64,000 bases of DNA from Conyzicola lurida. GTDB taxonomy: Bacteria; Actinomycetota; Actinomycetes; Actinomycetales; Microbacteriaceae. The notes beneath the pieces are model-generated. The model was not told the DNA's origin. It did no database searches and saw only the letters and a list, made by a program, of their open reading frames with translations. Position numbers and translations under genes: made by a program. The DNA is taken from contig NZ_JACHMJ010000001.1 of assembly GCF_014204935.1 (NCBI RefSeq), positions 1,488,001 through 1,552,000 on the forward strand, given 5' to 3'. Positions 28,727 to 38,819 of this stretch are shown here, piece after piece. Positions within the stretch are counted from its first letter, which is position 1. Each line of letters starts with the position of its first letter.

Positions 28727-29934
28727 TACTGCGCTCCCCCGTTCGCCGACCGGCCGAGCTCCTCGTCGATCGAGATCTGGAGGCGCTGCTCGAGTTCGGG
28801 CTTGCCGATCTTCTGGATGATCTCCGTGAGGAAGCCGAGCACGACGAGGCGACGAGCCTCGTGCTCGGTGATTCCGCGGGCCTGCAGGTAGAAGAGCTGC
28901 TCGTCGTCGAAGCGGCCGGTGGCACTCGCGTGCCCGGCACCGAGGATGTCGCCGGTCTCGATCTCGAGGTTCGGGATCGAGTCGGCACGCGTGCCCTCGC
29001 TGAGCACGAGGTTACGGTTCTGCTCGTAGCTGTCGGTGCCCGCGGCCTGCGCACCGATGAGGACGTCGCCGACCCACACCGTGTGGGCGCCGGTGCCCTG
29101 GAGCGCGCCCTTGTAGTTGACGCGGCCCTTGGTGTTCGCACCCTCGTGGTGCATGTAGACACGCTGCTCGAGGTGCTGGCCGGCGTCGGCGAAGTACAGG
29201 CCGAAGAGCTCGCCGTCGGCGCCCTCACCGGACAGTGCGACGGACGGGTTGACCCGGACGACCTTGCCGCCGAGGGAGACGACCACGTGACGGAAAGTCG
29301 CGTCGCGGCCGACCGTGGCGAAGTGGGTGGCGAGGTGGATCGCGTCGTCGGCCCACTCCTGCACGGAGACGACCGTGAGATGGGCGCCGTCTTCGACGAC
29401 GATCTCGAGGTTCTCCACCAGTTGGGCATCGCCGGTGTTGAGCAGGATGACGCGTCCGTGGCTGTGCTTCTTCGCCGTGATCACCGTGTGGGCGCCGCGC
29501 GCGGCGGTGCCGAGGAGCGAGCGGGAGATGGTGATCTCCGAGGGCTCCTCGCCGGTCACGGTGATGGCGAGAGCCTTCTCGAACGAGTTCCACGCGTTGG
29601 CGGAAGACTTCTCTTCCGCCTGCCCGGCGAGCCCGACGCTCGCGTGGGTGCGGTCGATCCACTCGGCGTCGACGCCCTCCGTCTCGGTGGCGAGGAACGC
29701 GTACGGCGAGCCGTCGAGCTCGCCGTCGATGAGCGGGCGCACCAGGTCGACGGGAGTGAGCTTCCACTCGGCCTCACGGCCGTTCACCTCGGGGTGCTCG
29801 GTGGGAACATTCGACTTGAAGCGGGCCGAGCGGGTCTGGACGGGGACGAAGGCGCCCTCGGGGGCGTCCCAGCCGCCGTCGCTGTGCGCCGTGGCGCCGT
29901 GCTGGACTGTGGTTTCGGGTGTGACGACGGCCAT
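28726..29934 (-). CDS. sufD: Fe-S cluster assembly protein SufD
   Basis: A 402-residue SufB/SufD-family beta-helix protein. The C-terminal DEEQ-like stretch DDEQLFYLQARGITEHEARRLV and SHASATGRFD-type region (GHASATGRFDDEQ) match SufD. It forms the SufBC2D complex with SufB and SufC. It starts directly at the sufB stop codon and is followed by the Rieske gene. Confidence 0.94.
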   Translation of the reverse strand: MAVVTPETTVQHGATAHSDGGWDAPEGAFVPVQTRSARFKSNVPTEHPEVNGREAEWKLTPVDLVRPLIDGELDGSPYAFLATETEGVDAEWIDRTHASVGLAGQAEEKSSANAWNSFEKALAITVTGEEPSEITISRSLLGTAARGAHTVITAKKHSHGRVILLNTGDAQLVENLEIVVEDGAHLTVVSVQEWADDAIHLATHFATVGRDATFRHVVVSLGGKVVRVNPSVALSGEGADGELFGLYFADAGQHLEQRVYMHHEGANTKGRVNYKGALQGTGAHTVWVGDVLIGAQAAGTDSYEQNRNLVLSEGTRADSIPNLEIETGDILGAGHASATGRFDDEQLFYLQARGITEHEARRLVVLGFLTEIIQKIGKPELEQRLQISIDEELGRSANGGAQ

Positions 29935-31353
29935 TTAGCCTACGGATCCTTCCATGCTCATCTCGATGAGCTTGTTGAGTTCGAGGGCGTACTCCATCGG
30001 GAGTTCGCGTGCGATCGGCTCGATGAAGCCGCGCACGATCATGGCCATTGCCTCGTCTTCGGGCATGCCCCGCGACTGCAGGTAGAAGAGCTGTTCCGCG
30101 CTCACGCGGGAGACGGTCGCCTCGTGGCCGAGCTGTACGTCGTCGACGCGGATGTCGATCGCCGGGTAGGTGTCGGACCGCGAGATGGTGTCGACCAGGA
30201 GTGCGTCACAGCGGACGGTGTTCGCGGAGTGGTGGGCTCCGGCATCCACCCGTACTTCGCCACGGTAACCGGCGCGGCCACCACCGCGGGCGATCGACTT
30301 CGAGACGATCGACGACGTCGTGTACGGCGCCATGTGGATCATCTTGGCGCCGGCGTCCTGGTGCTGGCCGGGGCCCGCGAACGCGACGGAGAGGGTCTCG
30401 CCCTTGGCGTGCTCGCCCATCAGGTAGATGGACGGGTACTTCATGGTGACCTTGGAACCGATGTTGCCGTCGATCCACTCCATGGTTGCGCCCTCGTGCG
30501 CGATGGCGCGCTTCGTGACGAGGTTGTAGACGTTGTTCGACCAGTTCTGGATCGTCGTGTAGCGGACGCGCGCGTTCTTCTTCACGATGATCTCGACCAC
30601 GGCGGAGTGCAGCGAGTCGCTCTTGTAGATCGGGGCGGTGCAGCCCTCGATGTAGTGCACGTACGAACCCTCGTCGGCGATGATCAGCGTGCGCTCGAAC
30701 TGGCCCATGTTCTCCGTGTTGATACGGAAGTAGGCCTGCAGCGGGATCTCGACGTGCACGCCCTTGGGGACGTAGACGAACGAGCCGCCGGACCACACGG
30801 CCGTGTTCAGAGCGGCGAACTTGTTGTCGCCGGCCGGGATGACGGTGCCGAAGTACTCCTGGAAGATCTCCGGGTACTCCTTGAGGGCGGTGTCGGTGTC
30901 GAGGAACAGCACACCCTGCGCTTCGAGCTCGGCGTTGATGGTGTGGTACACCACCTCCGACTCGTACTGCGCGGCGACACCGGAGACGAGACGCTTACGT
31001 TCGGCCTCGGGAATACCGAGCTTCTCGTAGGTGTCCTTGATGTCGTCGGGGAGGTCTTCCCACGTCTGCGCCTGCTTCTCGGTGGAGCGGACGAAGTACT
31101 TGATGTTGTCGAAGTCGATGCCGGACAGATCGGCACCCCACGTCGGCATCGGCTTCATGCCGAAGAGTTTGAGGCCCTTGAGCCGGTTCTTGAGCATCCA
31201 CTCGGGTTCGCTCTTCAGATTCGAGATGTCGGTGACGACTTCCTCGTTGATGCCGCGGCGGGCGGATGCGCCAGCAGCGTCGGAGTCGGACCAGCCGAAC
31301 TCGTACTGTCCAAGACTGTTGAGTTCCGGGCGATCGATCAGCACGTCAGTCAT
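29935..31353 (-). CDS. sufB: Fe-S cluster assembly protein SufB
   Basis: A 472-residue SufB scaffold protein. SVVEI-like and [20 protein letters not shown] segments, and GCTAPIY with its Cys, are typical. The C-terminal [21 protein letters not shown] matches SufD pairing regions. The ATG at 31351-31353 has AAAGAGG five bases upstream, so I prefer it to the longer frame reaching 31410. It is first in the sufB-sufD-Rieske-sufC-sufT operon. No sufR lies upstream, and sufS/sufU are not in the window. Confidence 0.95.
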   Translation of the reverse strand: MTDVLIDRPELNSLGQYEFGWSDSDAAGASARRGINEEVVTDISNLKSEPEWMLKNRLKGLKLFGMKPMPTWGADLSGIDFDNIKYFVRSTEKQAQTWEDLPDDIKDTYEKLGIPEAERKRLVSGVAAQYESEVVYHTINAELEAQGVLFLDTDTALKEYPEIFQEYFGTVIPAGDNKFAALNTAVWSGGSFVYVPKGVHVEIPLQAYFRINTENMGQFERTLIIADEGSYVHYIEGCTAPIYKSDSLHSAVVEIIVKKNARVRYTTIQNWSNNVYNLVTKRAIAHEGATMEWIDGNIGSKVTMKYPSIYLMGEHAKGETLSVAFAGPGQHQDAGAKMIHMAPYTTSSIVSKSIARGGGRAGYRGEVRVDAGAHHSANTVRCDALLVDTISRSDTYPAIDIRVDDVQLGHEATVSRVSAEQLFYLQSRGMPEDEAMAMIVRGFIEPIARELPMEYALELNKLIEMSMEGSVG

Positions 31354-31424
31354 AGTTACCTCTTTCCTACCGGCAGCAACCAAGGTGGTCGCTACGGTAT
31401 TCCGACACACAGCGAATTACCGGG

Positions 31425-31448
31425 GACACTCAACGATCGTTGACTGTC
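31425..31448. promoter_or_regulatory. 24-bp near-perfect palindrome upstream of sufB (candidate operator)
   Basis: Arms GACACTCAACGA and TCGTTGACTGTC are complementary at 11 of 12 positions with no spacer. The central 14 bp (31430-31443) are perfectly symmetric. The site is 72-95 bp upstream of the sufB start and about 190 bp upstream of ctaA, in the 285-bp divergent region. It resembles a dimeric repressor site. The regulator is not identified. Confidence 0.45.
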
Positions 31449-31638
31449 GTGTGGGCGATGGTCACGGTACAAATCGACTGACCGGACGGGTGCGATGAGC
31501 ACCGATCGTCCTGCATAGACTTGACCGAGACAAGCGGGTGTTGACCCCTCGTCTTCATCGACTCCCCTGGCATGGGCTGCGTTCTGCGAACCTGTCAATC
31601 TTATAGGGAGAACTCGCGAATAACAGGAGGAAACCGCT

Positions 31639-32619
31639 GTGAATGCCGCCGCGTCATCGATCACGACGCTCTGGTCGCGTTTCCGCTCGATTCTCCCCGC
31701 GGCGGTCGACGCCCGGGTGAAGTTCTTCGCGTGGGCATCGCTCGCCGTTCAGGTGCTGTTGATCGGCACCGGCGGTGCCGTGCGCCTGACCGGTTCCGGG
31801 CTCGGCTGCCCGACCTGGCCGCAGTGCGTTCCCGGCTCGTTGACCAACACGCCCGAGATGGGTATCCACGGCCTGATCGAGTTCGCGAACCGAGCCCTCA
31901 CCGGGGTCGTCGTGATCATCGCGATCCTCGCGTTCCTCTCTGTCATCCGTTTCCGTGCCGAACGGCGCGACCTGTTCGTGCTCACCCTGCTGCAGGGTCT
32001 GAGCATCCCGCTCCAGGCGGTCATCGGCGGCATCACCGTGCTCACCGGACTCAACTCCTACATCGTCGGCCTGCACTTCGTCGTGTCGATCGTGCTCGTC
32101 GCCCTCACCGCGATGCTCATCTTCCGCGTCTACTACGGGCCGCGTGGCTCGGTGAAGCCGATGCCGGCCTGGTACCTCGCCCTCACCCACGTGACGTCGT
32201 TGTTCGTCGCCATCACCGTGGTGGTCGGAATTCTGACCACCGGATCGGGACCGCACGCGGGCGACGCCGACACCCCGCGCAACGGGCTCGACACGGACTT
32301 CCTGCAGCACCTGCACTCCTGGCCCGCCTACATCGTGCTCGGCGCGACGGTGCTGCTCGTGCTCGGCGCGTTCACCGTCTCCGGTGCCACCGTCCGGCTG
32401 CGACGGTTCACGATCGCGCTGCTCCTCGTCGAGCTCGCGCAGATCACCGTGGGCATCAGCCAGGCGCGCCTCGGCCTGCCCGAGCTGCTGGTCGGCATCC
32501 ACATGGTGCTCGCCGGGGTGCTGGTCGCCGCGATGACCGCCGTGGTGCTGTCCCTGCGGGTTCCGGCGGAGCTGCCCGCCGCGGCATCCGACTCGGACCT
32601 TCTGACGGACGCACGTTAG
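31639..32619 (+). CDS. ctaA: Heme A synthase
   Basis: A 326-residue, eight-helix COX15/CtaA protein that oxidises heme O to heme A for aa3-type cytochrome oxidase. Heme-ligand histidines occur in MGIHGLIEFANR, GLHFVVS, LQHLHSW and VGIHMVLAG. TGSGLGCPTWPQC is the conserved extracellular loop with a Cys pair. The GTG start is preceded by a perfect AGGAGG. It is divergent from sufB and convergent with ctaB. Confidence 0.95.
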   Translation: MNAAASSITTLWSRFRSILPAAVDARVKFFAWASLAVQVLLIGTGGAVRLTGSGLGCPTWPQCVPGSLTNTPEMGIHGLIEFANRALTGVVVIIAILAFLSVIRFRAERRDLFVLTLLQGLSIPLQAVIGGITVLTGLNSYIVGLHFVVSIVLVALTAMLIFRVYYGPRGSVKPMPAWYLALTHVTSLFVAITVVVGILTTGSGPHAGDADTPRNGLDTDFLQHLHSWPAYIVLGATVLLVLGAFTVSGATVRLRRFTIALLLVELAQITVGISQARLGLPELLVGIHMVLAGVLVAAMTAVVLSLRVPAELPAAASDSDLLTDAR

Positions 32620-32634
32620 ACAACAGGTGTCGAA

Positions 32635-32655
32635 GGACACGCCCGGGGCGCGTCC
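32635..32655 (+). terminator. Possible weak terminator hairpin after ctaA
   Basis: GC-rich stem (GGACACGCCC paired with GGGGCGCGTCC, one mismatch) 15 bp after the ctaA stop. There is no T-tract, so it may only stabilise the 3' end. Confidence 0.3.
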
Positions 32656-32692
32656 TGGCCGGAGAGTTCTGCGTACTTCTTAGAAATACGTC

Positions 32693-33613
32693 TTAGAAGG
32701 GCAGCAGCGGGTCGACACCGACCGCGATAAACAGCAACGTCAGATAACTGATCGAGCTGTGGAAGACGCGCATCGGCGTCACGGTGTCGTGGCGGATCGC
32801 CTGGCTGTAGAGGTGGTGCGATTCGTAGATGAACCAGGCACCGGCGGCCACCGCGACGACCGAGTAGACGACGCCCATGTTCGCCACCGGGATGAGCAGC
32901 AGCGAGCAGGCGACGGTTGCCCACGCGTACAGGATGACCTGGAGGCCGACGATCGTGCGGCCGCGCACCACGGCGAGCATCGGCACGCTCGCGGCCGCGT
33001 AGTCGTCGCGGTACTTCATCGAGAGCGGCCAGTAGTGCGGCGGCGTCCAGAGGAAGATGACCATAAACAGGATGACGGGGGCCCAGGTGAGCGAACCGGT
33101 GACGGCAGCCCAGCCGATGAGCACCGGGAAGCAGCCGGCGATTCCGCCCCAGACGATGTTCTGCTCGGTGCGGCGCTTGAGCCAAAGCGTGTAGACGAAG
33201 ACGTAGACCAGGATCGCGGCGAGCGAGAGTGCCGCGGCGAGCCAGTTGGTGAACACGGCGAGCCAGGCGATGGATGCCACGCCGATGACCCAGGCGAAGA
33301 CGAGGGCTTCGCGGTCGGAGAGCTCTCCCGTGACGAGCGGACGCTTCTGCGTGCGCTTCATCAGGCGGTCGATGTCACGGTCGATGTAGCAGTTGAAGGC
33401 GCTGGCCGAGCCGGCACTCAGGGATCCGCCGATCAGGGTGGCGATGACGAGCCAGAGGCTGGGCAGTCCGCCCTGCGCGAGGATCATGACCGGAGCGGTC
33501 GTGACGAGCAGCAGTTCGACCACGCGCGGTTTCGTCAGGGCCACGTATGCCTTCGCCTTACGGGCGAAACCGATCCTCGTGGTGGCGGGTCGGCTCTCTA
33601 CGGCTACGTCCAT
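32693..33613 (-). CDS. ctaB: Protoheme IX farnesyltransferase (heme O synthase)
   Basis: A 306-residue UbiA-family prenyltransferase with about eight to nine membrane helices. The prenyl-diphosphate motif [15 protein letters not shown] and the second aspartate-rich loop [14 protein letters not shown] are present. It makes heme O from heme B, the substrate of CtaA. I start at the ATG at 33611-33613; an upstream TTG at 33631 is in frame, but unlikely. It is divergent from tkt. Confidence 0.95.
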   Translation of the reverse strand: MDVAVESRPATTRIGFARKAKAYVALTKPRVVELLLVTTAPVMILAQGGLPSLWLVIATLIGGSLSAGSASAFNCYIDRDIDRLMKRTQKRPLVTGELSDREALVFAWVIGVASIAWLAVFTNWLAAALSLAAILVYVFVYTLWLKRRTEQNIVWGGIAGCFPVLIGWAAVTGSLTWAPVILFMVIFLWTPPHYWPLSMKYRDDYAAASVPMLAVVRGRTIVGLQVILYAWATVACSLLLIPVANMGVVYSVVAVAAGAWFIYESHHLYSQAIRHDTVTPMRVFHSSISYLTLLFIAVGVDPLLPF

Positions 33614-33955
33614 GACTCCTCTAACTCGCAATGTGCACAGGTCCTCCCAATTCTACGTGCACTCGGCCTCGAGACTTGCTGCGCGGTAGCCTCTCCGACC
33701 CATTTTCTCGGCGCAAGGGCAAGCACCGACTCCCCCCACACTCCCTATACTTGAATGTGCTTGCCACCCGTCGGCAAGAAATCCCCGGACCCTCAGTTGT
33801 TTTGAGTTGCCCATGGGATCCGGCGGCCGTGCCGAAGACGACACAGTGCTGGGTCTGCCTGTTATGGGCTACCAGCAGCACGCGGCAAGCGAACAAACCT
33901 CTCCGCAGTGATCGCTGTGATCCGCTGCTGTGCAATATGAAGGGTCATCAAACAC
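33614..33955. other. 342-bp divergent intergenic region between ctaB and tkt
   Basis: No protein or RNA gene is visible. It contains GGCAAGCAC (33718-33726) and its exact inverse GTGCTTGCC (33757-33765), followed by another GGCAAG at 33773-33778. A TATACT -10-like hexamer (33746-33751) lies inside the repeat, but no good -35 is found at the right distance. It presumably holds the promoters for both flanking genes. Confidence 0.6.
33718..33765. promoter_or_regulatory. Perfect 9-bp inverted repeat flanking a -10-like hexamer
   Basis: GGCAAGCAC and GTGCTTGCC are separated by 30 bp, with TATACT between them. The layout could be a pair of operator half-sites over a promoter for tkt or ctaB. Support is by position and symmetry only. 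Confidence 0.3.
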
Positions 33956-36049
33956 GTGGCAGCTTTCCAGTGGGATTCCATTGACAACAAGGCAGTAGAC
34001 ACCGCCCGCATTCTGGCGGCGGACGCCGTGGAGAAGGTTGGAAACGGTCATCCCGGCACCGCAATGAGCCTTGCCCCGGCCGCCTACCTCCTCTTCCAGA
34101 AGATCATGCGCCGCGACCCGAGCGACAACGAGTGGATCGGTCGCGACCGCTTCATCCTGTCGGTCGGCCACAGCTCGCTGACCCAGTACATCCAGCTCTA
34201 CTTCGGCGGCTACGGCCTCGAGCTCGACGACCTCAAGGCGCTCCGCACCTGGGGCTCGCTCACCCCCGGCCACCCCGAGTACGGCCACACCGACGGTGTC
34301 GAGATCACCACCGGCCCGCTCGGCCAGGGCCTCGCCTCGGCCGTGGGCTTCGCCTACGCCGCCCGCTACGAGCGTGGCCTGTTCGACCCGGAGGCCGCCC
34401 CCGGCACGAGCCCGTTCGACCACTTCATCTACACGATCGCCGGCGACGGCGACCTCCAGGAGGGCGTCACGAGCGAGGCTTCGTCCCTCGCCGGCCACCA
34501 GGAGCTCGGCAACCTCATCGCGATCTACGACTCCAACCAGATCTCGATCGAGGACGACACCAACATCGCCTTCACCGAAGACGTGCACGCGCGCTACCTC
34601 GCCTACGGCTGGGACGTGCGAGTCGTCGACTGGAAGAAGACCGGCGAATACGTCGAAGACGTCGCCGAGCTGAACGACGCGATCGAGGCCGCCAAGGGCG
34701 TCACCGACAAGCCGTCGCTCATCATTCTCAAGACCATCATCGGATGGCCGAGCCCGAAGAAGCAGAACTCCGGCAAGATCCACGGCTCCGCACTCGGCGC
34801 CGAAGAGCTCGCCGGCGTCAAGGCCGTCCTCGGCTTCGACCCGGAGCTGTCGTTCGACGTCGACCCCGAGGTCATCGCGCACACCCGCAAGGCGATCGAG
34901 CGTGGCCAGGCGCAGCACGCCGAGTGGACCGAGCAGCTCGAAGCATGGGCGACCGCGAACCCCGACAAGAAGGTCCTCCTCGACCGCGTCCTCACGGGCG
35001 AACTGCCCGAGGGCGTCGAAGCGGCACTCCCCGTCTTCGAGGCCGGTACCGAGGTCTCGACCCGCGCGGCTTCCGGCAAGGTCATCAACGCCCTCGCCGG
35101 CGTGATCCCCGAACTGTGGGGCGGCTCGGCCGACCTCGCGGAGTCGAACCTGACCACCATCAACGGCGCCGGATCGTTCGTGCCCGAGAAGTGGTCGACC
35201 CACGAGTGGTCGGCCAGCGCCACCGGCCGTGTGCTCCACTTCGGTATCCGCGAGCACGCCATGGGCGCCATCCTCAACGGCATCGTCCTGCACGGCAACA
35301 CCCGCCCCTTCGGTGGAACGTTCCTCATCTTCAGCGACTACATGCGGCCCGCCGTGCGTCTCGCCGCGCTGATGAAGGCACCGGCGATCTACGTCTGGAC
35401 GCACGACTCCGTCGCGCTCGGCGAAGACGGCCCCACCCACCAGCCGATCGAGCAGCTCGCGACCCTTCGCGCCATCCCCGGTCTTGACATCGTGCGCCCC
35501 GGCGACGCGAACGAGACCGCGTGGGCCTGGAAGACGATCCTCGAGCGTCGTGAGGGACCGGCCGGTATCGCGCTGACCCGCCAGAACATCCCCGTGTTCG
35601 CACGTGGCGAAGGCGAGGCCAGCGGCGAGACCTTCGCGTCGGCCAAGTACGTCGCCCAGGGCGCCTATGTTCTCGCCGAGGCGCCGAACGGCATGCCCGA
35701 CGTGATCTTCATCGCCACCGGTTCCGAGGTGCAGATCGCCGTCGAGGCCCGTGAGGTACTCAAGGCCGAGGGCATCAACGCCCGCGTCGTATCCGCTCCG
35801 AGCCTCGAGTGGTTCGAAGAGCAGACCGCCGAGTACCGCGAGTCGGTCCTCCCCGCCTCGGTCACCGCCCGCGTGTCGATCGAAGCCGGAATCAGCCTGA
35901 CCTGGGACAAGTACGTCGGCGATGCCGGCCGTAGCGTCTCGATCGAGCACTTCGGTGCATCGGCCGACTACAAGACGCTGTTCCGCGAGTTCGGAATGAC
36001 CACTGAGGCTGCAGTCGCGGCCGCCAAGGATTCGCTCGCCGCCCTCTAA
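33956..36049 (+). CDS. tkt: Transketolase
   Basis: A 697-residue thiamine-diphosphate enzyme of the non-oxidative pentose phosphate pathway. The TPP motif [25 protein letters not shown] and the HPEYGHT, GPLGQG and [11 protein letters not shown] segments are diagnostic. It starts at a GTG ([10 protein letters not shown]) with AAGGG about 13 bp upstream, a wide spacing. It heads the operon tkt-tal-pgi-zwf-opcA-pgl, with 32 bp to tal. Confidence 0.97.
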   Translation: MAAFQWDSIDNKAVDTARILAADAVEKVGNGHPGTAMSLAPAAYLLFQKIMRRDPSDNEWIGRDRFILSVGHSSLTQYIQLYFGGYGLELDDLKALRTWGSLTPGHPEYGHTDGVEITTGPLGQGLASAVGFAYAARYERGLFDPEAAPGTSPFDHFIYTIAGDGDLQEGVTSEASSLAGHQELGNLIAIYDSNQISIEDDTNIAFTEDVHARYLAYGWDVRVVDWKKTGEYVEDVAELNDAIEAAKGVTDKPSLIILKTIIGWPSPKKQNSGKIHGSALGAEELAGVKAVLGFDPELSFDVDPEVIAHTRKAIERGQAQHAEWTEQLEAWATANPDKKVLLDRVLTGELPEGVEAALPVFEAGTEVSTRAASGKVINALAGVIPELWGGSADLAESNLTTINGAGSFVPEKWSTHEWSASATGRVLHFGIREHAMGAILNGIVLHGNTRPFGGTFLIFSDYMRPAVRLAALMKAPAIYVWTHDSVALGEDGPTHQPIEQLATLRAIPGLDIVRPGDANETAWAWKTILERREGPAGIALTRQNIPVFARGEGEASGETFASAKYVAQGAYVLAEAPNGMPDVIFIATGSEVQIAVEAREVLKAEGINARVVSAPSLEWFEEQTAEYRESVLPASVTARVSIEAGISLTWDKYVGDAGRSVSIEHFGASADYKTLFREFGMTTEAAVAAAKDSLAAL

Positions 36050-36081
36050 GCGGCCCAGCAAACAGAGAAGAAGAGATAATA

Positions 36082-37194
36082 ATGACGAACACCACCCCCA
36101 CCGCCGACCTGTCGGCCGCCGGTGTCAGCATCTGGCTCGACGACCTCTCCCGTGAGCGCATCGCGTCCGGCGGACTCGAGAAGCTGATCGCCGAGCGCAA
36201 CGTCGTCGGCGTCACCACGAACCCGACGATCTTCGCCGGTGCACTCGCCAAGGGCGAGGCCTACGACGAGCAGGTCGCCCTGCTCGCCAAGGCCGGCACC
36301 AACGTGACCGACGCGGTCTTCGAGATCACCACCGACGACGTGGCAGCAGCCAGCGACGTCTTCCGCTCGATCTACGACACCACCGCCGGTTTCGACGGCC
36401 GCGTGTCGATCGAGGTCGAGCCCGGCTTCGCGCACGACGCCGCAGCGACAATCGCCCAGGCGAAGCAGCTCTGGGCCAAGGTCGACCGCCCGAACGCGCT
36501 CATCAAGATCCCCGCGACGATCGAGGGCCTCGAAGCCATCACCGAGACGATCGGCGCCGGCATCAGCGTCAACGTCACGCTGATCTTCAGCCTCGAGCGC
36601 TACCGCGAGGTCATCAACGCGTACCTCTCCGGTCTCGAGAAGGCACAGGCCGCCGGCATCGACATCTCGACCCTGCACTCGGTCGCCTCGTTCTTCGTGT
36701 CGCGCGTCGACACCGAGATCGACAAGCGTCTCGACGCTGTCGGGACCGACGAGGCCAAGGCCCTCAAGGGCAAGGCCGGCGTCGCCAACGCGCAGCTCGC
36801 CTACGAGGTCTACCAGGGTGCATTCGCCACCGAGCGTGCGCAGGCCCTCCTCGCGGCCGGCGCCAACAAGCAGCGCCCCCTCTGGGCCTCGACCGGCGTC
36901 AAGGACCCCGCCGTCCTCGACACCACGTACGTCGTCGAGCTCGTCGCACCCGAGGTCGTCAACACGATGCCCGAGAAGACGCTCGAAGCGACCTTCGACC
37001 ACGGCGTCATCGCCGGCGACTCGATTACCGGCTCGTACGCGGCGGCCAACGCCGTGCTCGACGCCGTCGCCGCCCAGGGCATCTCCTACGACGAGGTCAC
37101 CGCACTGCTCGAGAAGGAGGGCGTGGAGAAGTTCATCGTCTCCTGGAACGAACTGCTCGACACCGTTACGGCAGCGCTCGAAGCTGCAAAATGA
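36082..37194 (+). CDS. tal: Transaldolase
   Basis: A 370-residue transaldolase of the longer actinobacterial type. [12 protein letters not shown] near the N-terminus and the Schiff-base Lys in [10 protein letters not shown] are diagnostic. It transfers a dihydroxyacetone unit between sugar phosphates. The stop overlaps the pgi start by 4 bp (ATGA), giving translational coupling. Confidence 0.97.
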   Translation: MTNTTPTADLSAAGVSIWLDDLSRERIASGGLEKLIAERNVVGVTTNPTIFAGALAKGEAYDEQVALLAKAGTNVTDAVFEITTDDVAAASDVFRSIYDTTAGFDGRVSIEVEPGFAHDAAATIAQAKQLWAKVDRPNALIKIPATIEGLEAITETIGAGISVNVTLIFSLERYREVINAYLSGLEKAQAAGIDISTLHSVASFFVSRVDTEIDKRLDAVGTDEAKALKGKAGVANAQLAYEVYQGAFATERAQALLAAGANKQRPLWASTGVKDPAVLDTTYVVELVAPEVVNTMPEKTLEATFDHGVIAGDSITGSYAAANAVLDAVAAQGISYDEVTALLEKEGVEKFIVSWNELLDTVTAALEAAK

Positions 37195-38789
37195 GCGTCA
37201 GAATCGCGGTGAGCGGCGCAGCCAAAGAGGCTGTCGACCGCATCGTGCCCCAGCTGGTGAGCGATCTGATCGCCACCCGCATCACGGGGCTCGACGCGAG
37301 CATCTGGGGCGCCGACGCTGAGGAAGAGGCGTCCAAGCGCCTCGGGTGGACCGAGTCTGTCTCGGTCTCCGCTCCGCTGGTGCCACAGATCCTCGCTCTC
37401 CGCGAGGAGCTGGTCGCGGCCGGCGTCACCCACTTCGTGCTCGGGGGCATGGGCGGCTCGTCGCTCGCCCCCGAGGTCATCACGAGGACGGCCGGCGTCG
37501 AGCTGACCGTGCTCGACGCCACCGACCCCGGCCAGGTGCTCAGCGCGTTGAACGACCGCCTCGAGACGACCGCCGTGGTCATCTCGTCGAAGTCGGGCGG
37601 CACGACCGAGACCGACAGCCAGAAGCGCGTCTACGAGAAGGCGTTCCGCGACGCGGGGATCGATCCCGTCGAGCGCATCGTCGTCGTCACCGACCCGGGC
37701 TCTCCGCTCGACGTCGCAGCGCGCGCCGACGGCTACCGCGTGTTCAACGCCGACCCGACCGTGGGAGGGCGCTACTCGGCCCTCACCGCGTTCGGACTCG
37801 TGCCGTCCGGACTCGCCGGCGTCGACATCCAAGCCTTGCTCGACGAGGCCGACGCCATGTCGTACTCGCTCGCGCTCGACGAGGCCGACAACGCCGGTCT
37901 GATCTTGGGCGCCGCGATCGCCGGAGCCGTTCCGCTGAAGGACAAGCTCGGAATCGTGTCCGACGGGACCCACATCGTGGGTCTCGGCGACTGGATCGAG
38001 CAGCTGATCGCGGAGTCGACCGGGAAGGACGGCAAGGGAATCCTGCCCGTCGTCCTGTCCACCGACTCCCCCGAACTCGACGAGAACCTCGCAGATCTGC
38101 AGATCATCCGCCTCGTCGCGGACTACAAGGCGACCGAGCACCTCAACGAGGGCGACATCGAGATCACCGGCACCCTGGGCGCGCTCCTGCTCACCTGGGA
38201 GTACGCGGTGGTCGTGGCGGGACGCCTTCTGGGCATCAACCCCTTCGACCAGCCCGACGTCGAGTCGGCGAAGATCGCCACGCGTGGCCTCCTCGACGCC
38301 CGCCCCGAGCCCGTCGCCCCGGCATTCGTCGACGGCGGCATCGAGGTGCGCGGCACGGAGACCGTGCTGGCCGGGGTTTCTGACCTGGCCGGCGCCGTGG
38401 CATCCGTCTTGTCGACTCTGGGAACAGACGGTTACGTCTCGATCCAGGCCTACCTGGACCGTGTGAAGTACCCGGAGCTCGAGCAGACGCGCAACCTCGT
38501 TGCCGCCCGCGCCGAGCGCCCCGTGACCTTCGGCTGGGGACCTCGGTTCCTGCACTCGACCGGCCAGTTCCACAAGGGCGGCCCGGCGGTCGGCGTCTTC
38601 ATCCAGATTACCGAGATTCCGGATGTCGACCTCGCGATCCCGGAACGCCCGTTCACCTTCGGCCAACTCATCCAAGCCCAGGCGGCCGGCGACGCGAGTG
38701 TTCTCGCCGAGCACGGCCGTCCGGTGCTCACCATCACGCTCACCGACGCGGAAGCGCAGCTTCCCGCGCTCATCGCAGCGCTGAGCTAA
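37191..38789 (+). CDS. pgi: Glucose-6-phosphate isomerase
   Basis: A 532-residue phosphosugar isomerase. The SIS-like phosphate-binding segments [12 protein letters not shown] and [11 protein letters not shown] are present, and the C-terminal [18 protein letters not shown] matches the form found beside tal in actinobacteria. In some relatives tal and pgi are fused; here they are separate and overlap by 4 bp. It links glycolysis and the oxidative pentose phosphate branch begun by zwf, the next gene. Confidence 0.94.
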   Translation: MSVRIAVSGAAKEAVDRIVPQLVSDLIATRITGLDASIWGADAEEEASKRLGWTESVSVSAPLVPQILALREELVAAGVTHFVLGGMGGSSLAPEVITRTAGVELTVLDATDPGQVLSALNDRLETTAVVISSKSGGTTETDSQKRVYEKAFRDAGIDPVERIVVVTDPGSPLDVAARADGYRVFNADPTVGGRYSALTAFGLVPSGLAGVDIQALLDEADAMSYSLALDEADNAGLILGAAIAGAVPLKDKLGIVSDGTHIVGLGDWIEQLIAESTGKDGKGILPVVLSTDSPELDENLADLQIIRLVADYKATEHLNEGDIEITGTLGALLLTWEYAVVVAGRLLGINPFDQPDVESAKIATRGLLDARPEPVAPAFVDGGIEVRGTETVLAGVSDLAGAVASVLSTLGTDGYVSIQAYLDRVKYPELEQTRNLVAARAERPVTFGWGPRFLHSTGQFHKGGPAVGVFIQITEIPDVDLAIPERPFTFGQLIQAQAAGDASVLAEHGRPVLTITLTDAEAQLPALIAALS

Positions 38790-38819
38790 CCACACACGTA
38801 GAAAGCACCAAGGAGCTGC

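Noticed and set aside
33746-33751. TATACT as a confident tkt promoter
   Set aside because: The hexamer at -35 distance (GCACCG) does not fit, and the transcript leader would be about 200 nt long. It is kept only as part of a candidate operator region.
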